Positions 22,552 to 31,936 of a DNA stretch of 64,000 nt are shown here, piece by piece. The stretch is from positions 188,001 to 252,000 of the forward strand of contig NZ_PHFJ01000005.1 of the NCBI RefSeq assembly GCF_003144535.1, given 5' to 3'. Below the pieces are notes generated by a model. The model did no database searches. It was given only the letters and a program-made list of their open reading frames with translations, and was not told the DNA's origin. The position numbers and the translations under genes were made by a program. Every line of letters starts with the position of its first letter. Position 1 is the stretch's first letter. The stretch is from Proteus penneri (GTDB lineage: Bacteria; Pseudomonadota; Gammaproteobacteria; Enterobacterales; Enterobacteriaceae).

Positions 22552-22585
22552 ATTATGATGCACTTTTATGACAGATTTATGACTA
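22552..22585 (-). promoter_or_regulatory. Pho box and -10 element of phoB
   Basis: On the minus strand TAGTCATAAATCTGTCAT (22585-22568) matches the PhoB box (two CTGTCAT-type repeats in an 11-bp period) with two mismatches. CATAAT (22557-22552) follows after 10 bp, the usual spacing when the Pho box replaces the -35. Transcription would start near 22545, giving a leader of about 160 nt. Confidence 0.75.
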
Positions 22586-22735
22586 ACCTTAACATTACTG
22601 AAATAGATCCCCATTGTTAAGGTAAATAAACCATTTTTTGGCGAAATATCACTCGAAAAGAAGGCTTATTGTTGAGTTTTCACTAAAAAAGCAAGGTGCG
22701 CTATACTCTTCATCAAATAAAAAAGAGGGATAGCA
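22586..22735. other. phoB-sbcD divergent spacer (sbcD promoter side)
   Basis: 150 bp to the right of the Pho box. AGAGGGA (22725-22731) lies just before the sbcD ATG. No further motif is clear. Confidence 0.5.
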
Positions 22736-23968
22736 ATGCGGATTATTCACACATCAGACTGGCATTTAGGACAATATTTTTTTACTAAAACCCGCGCACA
22801 AGAACATCAACAATTTCTCGATTGGTTATTAGTACAAATCAAAGTTCATCAAGTTGATGCTCTAATTGTTGCTGGTGACATATTTGATACAGGCTCCCCA
22901 CCAAGTTATGCCAGAGAGCTGTATAATCGTTTTGTTGTTGCTATTCGAGATACACAATGTCAGCTTGTTATTCTAGGGGGTAATCACGACTCTGTCGCGA
23001 CACTCAATGAATCAAAATCACTATTGGCATGTTTAAATACGACAGTTATTGCCAATGTTCATGCTGAAACACCACAAACCCCGATCATTCTTCGTCAAAA
23101 AGATAACATGCCAGGCGCATTACTTTGTGCGATCCCTTATCTACGCCCTAGAGATATGATAACGAGCCGAAGTGGGCAATCCGGTGCTGAAAAACAAAAC
23201 GCGCTAAAAGAAGCGATTGCTGATTATTATCAAGTTCAATATCAAGCAGCTCTCGATTTACGTGAACAATTGAACGCCAAAATCCCTATTATTGCGACAG
23301 GTCACCTGACAACCATTGGTGCAAGCGTGAGCGATTCCGTACGAGAAATTTATATTGGTACTTTAGAAGCTTTTTCTGCAACCCTATTCCCTGAATTTGA
23401 CTATATCGCTCTTGGCCATATTCATCGCCCTCAAGTGGTGAATAAATCAGGGCATATTCGTTACAGTGGCTCTCCAATTCCTTTAAGTTTTGATGAAAGT
23501 GGGCAACAAAAAAGTGTCTGTCTTATCGATTTTGAACAAGATAAATTAACTAACCTCACACTATTACCTATTCCTGAGTTTCAATTACTACGCACTATAA
23601 GTGGTTCATTAAAAGAGATAGCGATACAACTTGAGGATCTAAAAAAACAATACGATGAATTAGACACCACTATTTGGTTGGATATCGAAGTCTCAACTCA
23701 AGATTATCTCAGTGATATACAAGCTCGAATTCAAGAGCTCACTAACGACCCACTTTTTGATGTGGTTTTATTAAGAAGATCGAGAAAACAACGCCAAGTG
23801 CTCACTCAAAATGAAAAAGAAACACTGACAGAATTAACCGTTTATGATGTTTTTGAAAGACGTTTAGAACAACATGAGTTTGATTCAGAAGAAACTAAAA
23901 CGCGATTAACCACATTGTTTAAACAAGCAGTTGAAATGGCAGAACGAGAGGATAACGAAGCAAAATGA
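22736..23968 (+). CDS. sbcD: SbcCD nuclease, exonuclease subunit SbcD
   Basis: 410 residues (E. coli 400). Mre11-type metallophosphoesterase: [45 protein letters not shown] and [10 protein letters not shown] provide the two-metal site. With SbcC it cleaves DNA hairpins and double-strand ends. Divergent from phoB; its last four bases overlap sbcC (ATGA), so the two are translationally coupled. Confidence 0.97.
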   Translation: MRIIHTSDWHLGQYFFTKTRAQEHQQFLDWLLVQIKVHQVDALIVAGDIFDTGSPPSYARELYNRFVVAIRDTQCQLVILGGNHDSVATLNESKSLLACLNTTVIANVHAETPQTPIILRQKDNMPGALLCAIPYLRPRDMITSRSGQSGAEKQNALKEAIADYYQVQYQAALDLREQLNAKIPIIATGHLTTIGASVSDSVREIYIGTLEAFSATLFPEFDYIALGHIHRPQVVNKSGHIRYSGSPIPLSFDESGQQKSVCLIDFEQDKLTNLTLLPIPEFQLLRTISGSLKEIAIQLEDLKKQYDELDTTIWLDIEVSTQDYLSDIQARIQELTNDPLFDVVLLRRSRKQRQVLTQNEKETLTELTVYDVFERRLEQHEFDSEETKTRLTTLFKQAVEMAEREDNEAK

Positions 23969-26900
23969 AAATCTTAAGTCTGCGCTTTAAAAATATTAAT
24001 TCCTTAAAAGGTGAATGGAAAATTAACTTTAACCAAGAGCCTTTTGTTAGCAACGGATTATTTGCGATTACAGGCCCTACTGGTGCGGGAAAAACTACCC
24101 TGTTAGATGCCATTAGTTTAGCGCTTTATCATAGAACCCCACGATTAGATAAAGTGACACAATCACAAAATGAGTTAATGACACGCCATACTGCAGAATG
24201 TTTGGCAGAAGTTGAATTTGAAGTCAAAGGTGTGGCTTATCGTGCATTTTGGGAACAACGCCGTGCTAATTATAAAGAAGATGGCAATCTTCAAGCACCA
24301 CAAGCCGAACTTGTTAAAATAAATATAGCAGGAGATGAAGACAAAATATTGGCAAGCAAAATAAGCCAAGTAAAAGAGATGATCATCAGTATTACGGGGC
24401 TTGATTTTGATCGTTTCACTAAATCAATGTTGCTTTCTCAAGGGCAATTTGCGGCTTTTTTAAATGCAGATGATAAATCTCGCGCAGAGTTACTCGAAGA
24501 ACTCACTGGTACAGATATTTATCGCCATATATCCCAATCTATATTTAAACATTGGCGTGAAGAAGAACAAGCATTAAAAACACTAAAACAGAAAGCTGAA
24601 ATGATGGCGTTATTAGATGAAAATGCTCGCCAAGCTTTATTAACTGAACAGACTAATCTTTTTGCCAAAGAGAGCCTCTTACAAAAAGAACAGCAGGAAT
24701 ATCAAGTAGCAAAACAGTGGCAAGAAAAAGAAATTGAACTCAATAAAAATAAAGCGCTAGCGCAAACCGAGGTTAACTTAGCACAAGAAGCATTAGTTGC
24801 TGCCAAACCCGATATTCAACGTCTTGAAAATAGCGAACCTGCAGAAAAAATTCGTCCAATTTATGATGAAAAAAATCGCCTATTAAAAGAACAAGCCTAT
24901 ATTGCGTCACAACTCTCAGCACTAAAAGCAGAAAAACAGCTTATTGAACAACAAAGCCAACCAATTAATCAGCATTTAATCGAAGCACGTAACACATTTA
25001 AACAACACGATGAGAAGAAACAGCAAATATTACAACTTATTCGTGAAAAAGTGGCACCATTAGATAATCAATTAGCCTTGCTACAACAAGATATTTCAGC
25101 AAAAACACAACAAAAAAGTGCACTCGAAAAAACACAATCAGAATATCTGGAAAAAATTCAATCAACAGCACACCAATTAACAACATCACAAAAACAAGCC
25201 AGTGAATTAAATAATTATTTAAGCCAACATACGGCTTATGCTCAACTTGCTGAAAATCTACCTTTATGGCAACGCTATTTTGAGCAATATGATGAAGTCA
25301 CAGAAAAATATCTTATTAGCAAAAAGAGTGAAAAAACAGAGCAAGAAAAAGAACACACTCTCAAACTTGCCTTAGAAAAAGCAACTAAAGCACTAGAGCA
25401 ACAACAACACAGTCTTAATTTACAGCAACAGCAATTAAAGGCGTTGCAAACACAACTTGAGCAACAAAATAAAGCTGATGCAATTACAGATATCCCTCCT
25501 CGTTTACAGCAAATATCACAACAAAGAAATGCCCTTGCTAAACTGATGGGATTACAAGCTCAATTAGAGCGTGCTATAAAAGCTGAACATCAGCAGCAAA
25601 AAAGTTATTCAGAAAACCTGCAAAAAATAGCTATGCTCACTGAAAATATCAGTAAAAATAGCATCGTTTTAAAAGAAAAAGAGCAACATCATAAAGATTT
25701 AAATGATAATTATCTTTTAATACGAAAATTAGCGGAATATGAAGAAGAGAGACAACGCTTAGTTAAAGACACCCCATGTCCTGTTTGTGGTTCAACTGAA
25801 CATCCTTATGTTGAAAAATATAAAGAAATTAAACCAGATGAAACAAAAACACGGTTAGATATTTTAACGCAACAAGTTCATGCATTAACAATAGAGTTAG
25901 TAGAACAAAAAACACAGTGTGCTAACTATCAAGCTCAAAACGAAAAGTTATGTCACGAACTTAAGCAACTCACACAAGATATTACGTCATTAACACAACA
26001 ATGGCGTGATGTAGCGCAAACTTATGCATTACCGGATGTCGGCTGCGAAGAAACCGTTCTAACTCAATTAGATTCAGAACTTAAGCAAGAGGATAATTTA
26101 CTGACGCAAAAACGAGTAAATTACCAAGCATTAGAAACCAAAATTCAGCAAGAATACAAACTATTATCTGATAACAAAGAGCAATTTAATCGACAACAGC
26201 AAACTGTTCTTCATCAACAAAATGAATTTGCTCAGCAACAGAAAGAAGTTTCCAATAAACAACAACAAACAGCGCAATATCTTCAGCAACAAACTCAGTT
26301 AGCGCAGGATCTTCAATCCCTTGTTAAACAGCAAGGTTATGAATTAAAGGAATTTGAAGATAAAATTCAATGGCTTACTTCACGTAAAGAAGAGAGCCAA
26401 CAATATCAATCAATCTTAAAAACACATCACGAATTACAACAAACCATCCGCGAATTGCTATCAACGCAGGAAGAGAGAAAACGCTATTTATCTGAAATTC
26501 AAAAAGAACTTGATGCTGTTTTAGTCCATTTACAACAATTACACCAGCAACAAGCGCAGCTAAAAGCACAGCGCCAAGCTTTATTCGGGACACAAACCAC
26601 CGAAGATGCACGTAATGAGTTGGATAAACGGAGTCTATCGTTACAAAAACAAATTGAGCAATATAGTGAAGAAAAAAACCGACTCGAAATCCGTTTAAAT
26701 CAGCTTATTGGTCAATATCAGGAAAATGAAAAATCGTTACAACGGTTACAAACGTGTTCACAAGACATTATTGAACAATATCAATATGCGTTAAAAAATA
26801 GCCCGTTTGCTGACGAAAATGCATTTCTAACCTCTCTGTTATCCGCCGAGGAAAGACACCGTTTACAAGAGCAACAAAAACAACGCCTTGATAAACTGTT

Positions 26901-27666
26901 GCAAGAAAAAACGCGTTTAGATGCACAAGAAAATGCCTATCAACAACACTTATCACAACAACCAATCTTGATAACACAACAAAATTTTGAACAAATTACC
27001 GCTCAGTTATTACTGTTAGAAACACAACTTATTCAATTACAAGAAACGAAGTTTCGTATTCAAGAGCAACTACGAGCTGACGAGGAAAAACGTAAAGAGC
27101 AACAAAGCCTACTGACTCATATTGCTAAACAGCAAGCTCAATTTGATGACTGGAGTTATTTAAACGAATTAGTGGGATCTGCATCGGGAGATAAATTTAG
27201 CCGTTTTGCCCAAGGCTTAACGCTTGATCATCTCATTTATTTGGCTAACCGTCGTTTAGAAAAGCTTCATGGGCGTTACTTCTTGCAACGCAAAACACCT
27301 GCAAGCCTTGAACTACAAATTGCAGACACATGGCAAGCAGATGCTCTACGAGATACACGTACTCTCTCTGGTGGCGAAAGTTTCTTAGTCAGTTTATCAC
27401 TCGCCTTAGCACTTTCGGATTTGGTCAGTAACAAAACTCAAATCGAATCACTCTTTTTAGATGAAGGCTTTGGCACATTAGATCCTGATACCTTAGATAT
27501 TGCATTAGATGCGCTTGATAGCCTTAATGCATCCGGCAAAATTATTGGCGTAATTAGTCACGTAGAAGCCATGAAAGAACGTATTCCGGTACAAATTAAA
27601 GTGAAGAAAGCCGGAGGGTTAGGTATTAGCCAACTTGCTCCTGAGTTTAGATATGCAGATAAATAG
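23965..27666 (+). CDS. sbcC: SbcCD nuclease, ATPase subunit SbcC
   Basis: 1233 residues, longer than E. coli SbcC (1048). Rad50-type ATPase: Walker [15 protein letters not shown] at about 36-49, long Gln-rich coiled coils, zinc hook CPVCG (Cys605, Cys608) near the middle, then [20 protein letters not shown] signature and Walker [17 protein letters not shown] at the C-terminus. The extra length is in the coiled coils, which are full of QQ-rich heptads, on both sides of the hook. No terminator hairpin is obvious after it. Confidence 0.96.
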   Translation: MKILSLRFKNINSLKGEWKINFNQEPFVSNGLFAITGPTGAGKTTLLDAISLALYHRTPRLDKVTQSQNELMTRHTAECLAEVEFEVKGVAYRAFWEQRRANYKEDGNLQAPQAELVKINIAGDEDKILASKISQVKEMIISITGLDFDRFTKSMLLSQGQFAAFLNADDKSRAELLEELTGTDIYRHISQSIFKHWREEEQALKTLKQKAEMMALLDENARQALLTEQTNLFAKESLLQKEQQEYQVAKQWQEKEIELNKNKALAQTEVNLAQEALVAAKPDIQRLENSEPAEKIRPIYDEKNRLLKEQAYIASQLSALKAEKQLIEQQSQPINQHLIEARNTFKQHDEKKQQILQLIREKVAPLDNQLALLQQDISAKTQQKSALEKTQSEYLEKIQSTAHQLTTSQKQASELNNYLSQHTAYAQLAENLPLWQRYFEQYDEVTEKYLISKKSEKTEQEKEHTLKLALEKATKALEQQQHSLNLQQQQLKALQTQLEQQNKADAITDIPPRLQQISQQRNALAKLMGLQAQLERAIKAEHQQQKSYSENLQKIAMLTENISKNSIVLKEKEQHHKDLNDNYLLIRKLAEYEEERQRLVKDTPCPVCGSTEHPYVEKYKEIKPDETKTRLDILTQQVHALTIELVEQKTQCANYQAQNEKLCHELKQLTQDITSLTQQWRDVAQTYALPDVGCEETVLTQLDSELKQEDNLLTQKRVNYQALETKIQQEYKLLSDNKEQFNRQQQTVLHQQNEFAQQQKEVSNKQQQTAQYLQQQTQLAQDLQSLVKQQGYELKEFEDKIQWLTSRKEESQQYQSILKTHHELQQTIRELLSTQEERKRYLSEIQKELDAVLVHLQQLHQQQAQLKAQRQALFGTQTTEDARNELDKRSLSLQKQIEQYSEEKNRLEIRLNQLIGQYQENEKSLQRLQTCSQDIIEQYQYALKNSPFADENAFLTSLLSAEERHRLQEQQKQRLDKLLQEKTRLDAQENAYQQHLSQQPILITQQNFEQITAQLLLLETQLIQLQETKFRIQEQLRADEEKRKEQQSLLTHIAKQQAQFDDWSYLNELVGSASGDKFSRFAQGLTLDHLIYLANRRLEKLHGRYFLQRKTPASLELQIADTWQADALRDTRTLSGGESFLVSLSLALALSDLVSNKTQIESLFLDEGFGTLDPDTLDIALDALDSLNASGKIIGVISHVEAMKERIPVQIKVKKAGGLGISQLAPEFRYADK

Positions 27667-27824
27667 AATATAAATCAATTAGTTAAAAACTAGGTCTAAT
27701 ATTTTGACGTAACTGATTAAATTTTTTATCTATCAATAAGTCACTACTAAGCCCTATAGTGTGTCCATAGATTAGCTCAAGCTAAAACACGCTTTAAGCG
27801 CTCAAATTTATCAAGGAGACAACC

Positions 27825-28424
27825 ATGTCTAACGCATTTACTGATTTAATGAAAAAACGTAGAACAATTTATCATTTAGGTAATCAACTTCCAATTAGCG
27901 AAGACAGAGTCACTGCGATTATCAAAGAAGCGGTTAAAGAGAGCCCAACAGCATTTAACTCACAAACATCTCGTGTTGTTGTTCTGTTTGGTGAACAACA
28001 TCAAAAACTGTGGGATATCGTTAAAAATACCCTGAAAAAATTAGTACCCGCAGAAGCATTTAGTGCAACTGAAGCAAAAATTAATAGCTTCGCCGCAGGT
28101 GCGGGTTCAATTTTGTATTTTGAAGATACTGATATCGTAAAAGGTCTGCAAGAGCAATTCCCACTGTATGCTGAGAACTTCCCTGTATGGTCAGAGCAAG
28201 CAAGTGGTATGGCACAACTTTCTGTTTGGACTGCATTAGCAGCAGAGAACGTAGGTGCTTCATTACAACACTACAATCCAATTATTGATGATGAAGTCCA
28301 TGCAACTTGGGATCTGCCAAAAACATGGAAATTGAGAGCGCAAATGGTCTTTGGTTCAATTGAACAAGAGGCTGCTGAGAAGAATTATATGGAAGATGAT
28401 GCACGCTTTAAAATCTTCAAATAA
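27825..28424 (+). CDS. Nitroreductase family protein (Frm2/YdgI-like)
   Basis: 199 residues, AAGGAG nine bases before the ATG. FMN-dependent nitroreductase fold of the short Frm2 / fatty-acid-repression type: MKKRRTIYHLGNQLPISEDRV at the N-terminus (the R-T/S-I FMN contact), KESPTAFNSQTSRVVVLFG, SGMAQLSVWTALAAENVGASLQHYN and the C-terminal MVFGSIEQEA. Reduces nitro compounds or quinones with NAD(P)H; the natural substrate is unknown. Single gene with its own terminator. Absent from this spot in E. coli, where araJ and mak lie between sbcC and rdgC. Confidence 0.88.
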   Translation: MSNAFTDLMKKRRTIYHLGNQLPISEDRVTAIIKEAVKESPTAFNSQTSRVVVLFGEQHQKLWDIVKNTLKKLVPAEAFSATEAKINSFAAGAGSILYFEDTDIVKGLQEQFPLYAENFPVWSEQASGMAQLSVWTALAAENVGASLQHYNPIIDDEVHATWDLPKTWKLRAQMVFGSIEQEAAEKNYMEDDARFKIFK

Positions 28425-28486
28425 GTGTTAGAACAGACATCTGACAAAAGACCCTAAATAATACCCTCTTTTTACTTTCATTCCTT

Positions 28487-28512
28487 GCCCACAGCCACTG
28501 TGGGCTTTTTTT
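28487..28512 (+). terminator. Terminator after the nitroreductase gene
   Basis: GCCCACAG - CCA - CTGTGGGC followed by T8. Confidence 0.9.
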
Positions 28513-28543
28513 TACATACCTACAAAACACATGCCCACAAAAC

Positions 28544-28572
28544 AAGAGTGGTGGCCTTATGCCACCACTCTT
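28544..28572 (-). terminator. Terminator after the RelE-like toxin gene
   Basis: AAGAGTGGTGGC / GCCACCACTCTT, 12-bp stem with a 5-base loop, directly abutting the toxin stop codon on the minus strand. Confidence 0.75.
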
Positions 28573-28899
28573 TTATGCTTTAATTAGTTTCAGATCGGTC
28601 TTTCGTTGTTTTTTCTGAACATCATAGAAATTTTCATGGGAACCGATATGCAAGAGATACAGTTCAACTTTGTTGGCGACCCATGAATAACCGAGTAAAA
28701 CAGTCAACTCATTAAGCCTAAATTTGTGTACTCTGAGATAAGCAAGATCGCCTTTTTTCTGTTCTCCAATCAATGGATTATCAATTATTTGATCAATTTC
28801 ATCTTCAATAATTTTCACATCTGATTCAGGCAACTTTTTCATTGCCTTTTCAAATCGAGCTGACTGATAAACATCAATCTCTTTTTGTGGTTCGGACAT
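28573..28899 (-). CDS. RelE/ParE-type toxin of a type II toxin-antitoxin pair
   Basis: 108 residues. The fold pattern of the RelE/ParE superfamily is visible: helices (SARFEKAMKKLPESDVKIIEDEIDQIIDNP) then beta strands DLAYLRVHKFRLNELTVLLGYSWVANKVELYLLHIGSHENFY. RelE relatives cut mRNA on the ribosome; ParE relatives poison gyrase; which applies is not clear from sequence. The start overlaps the antitoxin end by 26 bp and the gene is the second of the pair. Confidence 0.8.
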   Translation of the reverse strand: MSEPQKEIDVYQSARFEKAMKKLPESDVKIIEDEIDQIIDNPLIGEQKKGDLAYLRVHKFRLNELTVLLGYSWVANKVELYLLHIGSHENFYDVQKKQRKTDLKLIKA

Positions 28900-29104
28900 A
28901 TCGAGAAACCTTTTTGTTTTCGACTTCCGCCTGTGCCAGTAACAATTCTTCGATAAAGCTATATGGCAGATCAGGGTTATCTTCAGCTATACGCCCTATT
29001 TTAGCCCAGTGTTCAATTTGTTTAGGAACACTTCTGCTTTTCGCTTCCGCATGAATTTTAGCATCAGACACAAAGTCTTCATCTAATCTTACGGAAATAG
29101 CCAT
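28874..29104 (-). CDS. ParD-like antitoxin
   Basis: 76 residues. N-terminal MAISVRLDEDFVSDAKIHAEAKSRSVPKQIEHWAKIGRIAEDNP is a ribbon-helix-helix-like DNA-binding segment of the ParD_like group; the C-terminal part (SFIEELLLAQAEVENKKVSRYV) would wrap the toxin. It should repress its own promoter; two near-identical 18-bp direct repeats lie 25-75 bp upstream of the start. Confidence 0.82.
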   Translation of the reverse strand: MAISVRLDEDFVSDAKIHAEAKSRSVPKQIEHWAKIGRIAEDNPDLPYSFIEELLLAQAEVENKKVSRYVRTTKRD

Positions 29105-29129
29105 TACTTACACTCCAAGCCTCACGGCA

Positions 29130-29179
29130 GTTATAACTTTAGAACTTGATAACATTAAAACGTTATAAGTTTAGATCTT
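29130..29179. promoter_or_regulatory. Direct-repeat operator candidate of the ParD/RelE-type pair
   Basis: GTTATAACTTTAGAACTT (29130-29147) and GTTATAAGTTTAGATCTT (29162-29179) agree at 16 of 18 positions and are 32 bp apart, about three helical turns, immediately upstream of the antitoxin. This fits cooperative autorepression by ribbon-helix-helix dimers. Confidence 0.55.
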
Positions 29180-29295
29180 TATAATGACGACAAAATGCAA
29201 TCTTTTGTCGCTAAATAATACAATACACCACAAATTATTCCTTGTAAAGGCGTTGACTCTTATGCTTACTCCCCTACATTTGCAAATAAAAAACA

Positions 29296-29365
29296 TAAAA
29301 AAAGAGCAAAGTGCGCAATGAATACAAAGGTAGGGATGGACCCTTTGTGTTCAACACTTTGCTCT
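29296..29365 (-). terminator. Long nested-stem terminator after the nucleotidase gene
   Basis: Outer stem CACTTTGCTCT (29355-29365) / AGAGCAAAGTG (29303-29313) and inner stem of 12 bp (29319-29330 with 29342-29353, one wobble). On the minus strand it is followed by a T7 run. Confidence 0.8.
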
Positions 29366-29379
29366 CTTTATTTATTTAC

Positions 29380-29408
29380 GCACCCCTTACCGAAGTAAAG
29401 GGTGCGAT
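29380..29408 (-). other. UUCG-capped hairpin behind the nucleotidase gene
   Basis: In the minus-strand transcript CGCACCCUUUAC - UUCG - GUAAGGGGUGCG forms a 12-bp stem (one G-U pair) with a stable C(UUCG)G tetraloop. No T run follows, so it may protect the mRNA 3' end rather than terminate. Confidence 0.6.
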
Positions 29409-29432
29409 TTTCACAAGGCGTATGAAAATACG

Positions 29433-31055
29433 TTATTTACGTGTGATGTTATTCGCTTTTGGTTGAGCAATTGGAGACTGCTCAGCAAAGTATTTCACGA
29501 CTGCATCAACATCTGGCACGCTGTAAACTGGATCTTTACCTTCTTTCAGTACAGAGAAGTTACTACCACCTGTTGCTAAGTATTCGTTAGCGACAACACG
29601 GTAAGATGCTTTCATATCCACTGGTTTACCGTCAATTTTCATTGATTCAACGATAACACGGTTACCATTAGAGGCTTTGCTATCCCATGTGTACTGGAAG
29701 TTACCAGATACGGCTAACACTTGTGGACGTGAACGATCCCACTGTTGTTCTAACAGGCGCTTGATTTGCTCACCGGTTAATGTTTGCGTTAACAGTACGT
29801 TAGAGAATGGTTGTACAGTGTAGATTGCGTTATAAGAAACGTCACCACCTGTCATATCAGCACGAATACCACCGCTGTTCATAAACGCGATTTGTGCGCC
29901 ACCCATATCTTTTGGTTTAGCCGTATATAAATGTGCATCAGCAATGACTTGACCCAGTGCAGATTCACCCGCGTCGTTAGTTTGCTTAGTTAAATTACCT
30001 TCTAACTTACCGATAATACGGTTAGCTAATGGAGTAGCGATTTTTTCGTAAGCTTCTAACAGTTTAGTCACTGCTGGATCTTTTTCATATTTGCGGTTAT
30101 CAACCCAAATATTACGAGCTTCTACATCAACAACATCTTTTGTTGTTTTATCTAATTTCAGGTCAATACGCGTTAACATTGCACCATTAGATTGTGCAGA
30201 TGTCACTGATTTACCGTTGATAGTACAGTTGTAAGCTTGGTGAGTGTGACCCGTCACAACGAAGTCAATCGCGGGATCTAATTGATCAACAACACCCAGT
30301 ACTTTACCCGTAATACCATTACATGCGTTGATATTTACTGGGCCACCATCACGACGCTGTGCTGCACCTTCGTGGATCAACACACCAATCGCTTGAACAC
30401 CCTGTGCTTTTAACTGAGGTACTAATGCGTTGATGGTTTTTGCTTCGTTATGGAAACTTAAACCTTCAGTACCTTTAGGCGTTACGATTGCTGCAGTACC
30501 TTCTAGAGTGACACCAATAAAGGCTACAGGGATCCCGTTAAATTCTTTGATAACATATTCAGGAAATAACGTTTTACCTGTTTCATTAACCGTTACGTTT
30601 GCTGATAAGTATTGGAAATCAGCGCCTTTAAACTCAGTTGGACCTTGGCAACCCGTTACTGGGTGGCAACCACCGTTTTGTTTACGCAGTAACTCGCCCA
30701 TGCCTTTATCAAATTCGTGGTTACCCACAGAAGTTGCTTCTAAGCCGGCTAATGATAATGCTTCGATTGAAGGCTCATCATGGAACATTGAAGATAACAG
30801 TGGGCTTGCTCCAACCATATCACCCGCCGCAACCACGATGTTGTTCGGGTTATCTTTCTTCATTTCTTTAATTAACGTAGCCATGTGCTCGATGCCACCA
30901 GGTTTGTTTGGACCTGGCGCTTTTAGCGCACCGTGGAAGTCGTTCATTGCGATAACACGCACATCAACAACATTAGCTTCGTCGTAGTTCTTTGCACAAC
31001 CCGCTAATAAGACTGAGCTTACAGCAAGTGCAACGAGTTTATATTTATGATTCAT
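29433..31055 (-). CDS. 5'-nucleotidase / metallophosphatase lipoprotein (UshA family)
   Basis: 540 residues. A lipoprotein signal, SSVLLAGC with Cys20, anchors it in the envelope. Calcineurin-like metal site: AMNDFHGALK, AAGDMVGASPLLSSMF, GNHEFDKGMG, IHEGAAQ, VTGHTHQAYN; then the 5'-nucleotidase C-terminal domain with NSGGIRADMTGGDVSYNAIYTVQPFSNVLL and ATGGSNF. It should dephosphorylate nucleoside 5'-monophosphates (and perhaps others) to nucleosides. It differs clearly from E. coli UshA, so no symbol is given. It lies 19 bp after the RNase T2 gene: one operon. Confidence 0.88.
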   Translation of the reverse strand: MNHKYKLVALAVSSVLLAGCAKNYDEANVVDVRVIAMNDFHGALKAPGPNKPGGIEHMATLIKEMKKDNPNNIVVAAGDMVGASPLLSSMFHDEPSIEALSLAGLEATSVGNHEFDKGMGELLRKQNGGCHPVTGCQGPTEFKGADFQYLSANVTVNETGKTLFPEYVIKEFNGIPVAFIGVTLEGTAAIVTPKGTEGLSFHNEAKTINALVPQLKAQGVQAIGVLIHEGAAQRRDGGPVNINACNGITGKVLGVVDQLDPAIDFVVTGHTHQAYNCTINGKSVTSAQSNGAMLTRIDLKLDKTTKDVVDVEARNIWVDNRKYEKDPAVTKLLEAYEKIATPLANRIIGKLEGNLTKQTNDAGESALGQVIADAHLYTAKPKDMGGAQIAFMNSGGIRADMTGGDVSYNAIYTVQPFSNVLLTQTLTGEQIKRLLEQQWDRSRPQVLAVSGNFQYTWDSKASNGNRVIVESMKIDGKPVDMKASYRVVANEYLATGGSNFSVLKEGKDPVYSVPDVDAVVKYFAEQSPIAQPKANNITRK

Positions 31056-31074
31056 TTAAAATTTATCCCTAAGA

Positions 31075-31851
31075 TCAAAATTCACGTTTCGGACAATCAA
31101 TTACTTCGAAATCTTTGCTATAACAGATATAGAATTCATCTCGATTAATTTGAATTTCTTTATCCTTCAGTGATGGATTGTGTTCTTTTAAGAATTTAAT
31201 CAATGCACTGTTTGAAGGACGGCCTTCTGGTAATACTAACGCTTCATACAACTCTTTTTGTTTACCAAAAAATGCATCTGGTGTATCAAATGCACACACA
31301 CCATGTTTTTCCCATTCACCTTGTAACAGATCGATACCCGGAGAATCACACAGATAAGGTTTGATAGCAGAGTATTCTAAAGGAGGTAAATCGCCTTTAC
31401 ATAAACGAGGATGCTTGCGTATGTCTTTCCAATCACGGCACTCTTCCCATGATTTACCATCACAGGTTTCAGCCCACAGCCCATGAACAATCCAACCAAA
31501 TTTATTATCAGAGAAGCATTGGATTTCAAATTTATCGTACTCACGTTTTGCCCGATCTTTTTCATTATCGTTATTTAAACGTTTAATGTTATTACTTTTA
31601 TAATCACAAAAAGCGGGTGAGTAGTTAATCGCTAACTTAAAGTAATCTGTCGATGCTGTGCTGTTTTGACCATAGCGATCATTAGCAGCAATGTAGTCGT
31701 AAGGTGCTGTTGGTGCATCAGGTACAATACAAGATACGCCTTCAACTAATTTAGCTTGAGGTTTTAATGGTTCTGTAATTTCAGGTGCTTGCGTTGCACA
31801 TCCTGCTAGCACTAAAGCAAAAGCCGCAGGTAATAGCTTTATAAAGCGCAT
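31075..31851 (-). CDS. RNase T2-family lipoprotein
   Basis: 258 residues. Lipobox LVLAGC with Cys18. Both RNase T2 active-site blocks are present: GWIVHGLWAETCDG (CAS I, catalytic His) and LLQGEWEKHGVCAFDT (CAS II, Glu-x-x-x-His pattern with the Lys-His pair). T2 enzymes cleave RNA through 2',3'-cyclic nucleotides. Eight or more cysteines suggest disulfides and a periplasmic or outer-membrane location. Unlike E. coli RNase I it is a predicted lipoprotein and sits between cpdB and a 5'-nucleotidase, which can use its products in turn. Confidence 0.86.
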   Translation of the reverse strand: MRFIKLLPAAFALVLAGCATQAPEITEPLKPQAKLVEGVSCIVPDAPTAPYDYIAANDRYGQNSTASTDYFKLAINYSPAFCDYKSNNIKRLNNDNEKDRAKREYDKFEIQCFSDNKFGWIVHGLWAETCDGKSWEECRDWKDIRKHPRLCKGDLPPLEYSAIKPYLCDSPGIDLLQGEWEKHGVCAFDTPDAFFGKQKELYEALVLPEGRPSNSALIKFLKEHNPSLKDKEIQINRDEFYICYSKDFEVIDCPKREF

Positions 31852-31903
31852 AAAATCCCCTTAAAGTGTCATAAATGCCACTCTTTTGGTTCAAAAAGGT
31901 AAG

Positions 31904-31930
31904 AAAAACCTGCCCTGAACGGGCAGGTTT
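31904..31930 (-). terminator. Terminator between cpdB and the RNase T2 gene
   Basis: AAACCTGCCC / GGGCAGGTTT with a 5-base loop, followed on the minus strand by TTTTTCTT. It lies right after the cpdB stop and 55 bp before the RNase start, so the downstream pair is read either by read-through or from a promoter in this short gap. Confidence 0.8.
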
Positions 31931-31936
31931 GATAGC

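Larger units (their letters stand above)
29180..29432. other. Spacer between antitoxin promoter and nucleotidase operon end
   Basis: About 250 bp, no ORF. Its right half is two hairpins behind the nucleotidase gene (listed separately). Confidence 0.6.
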
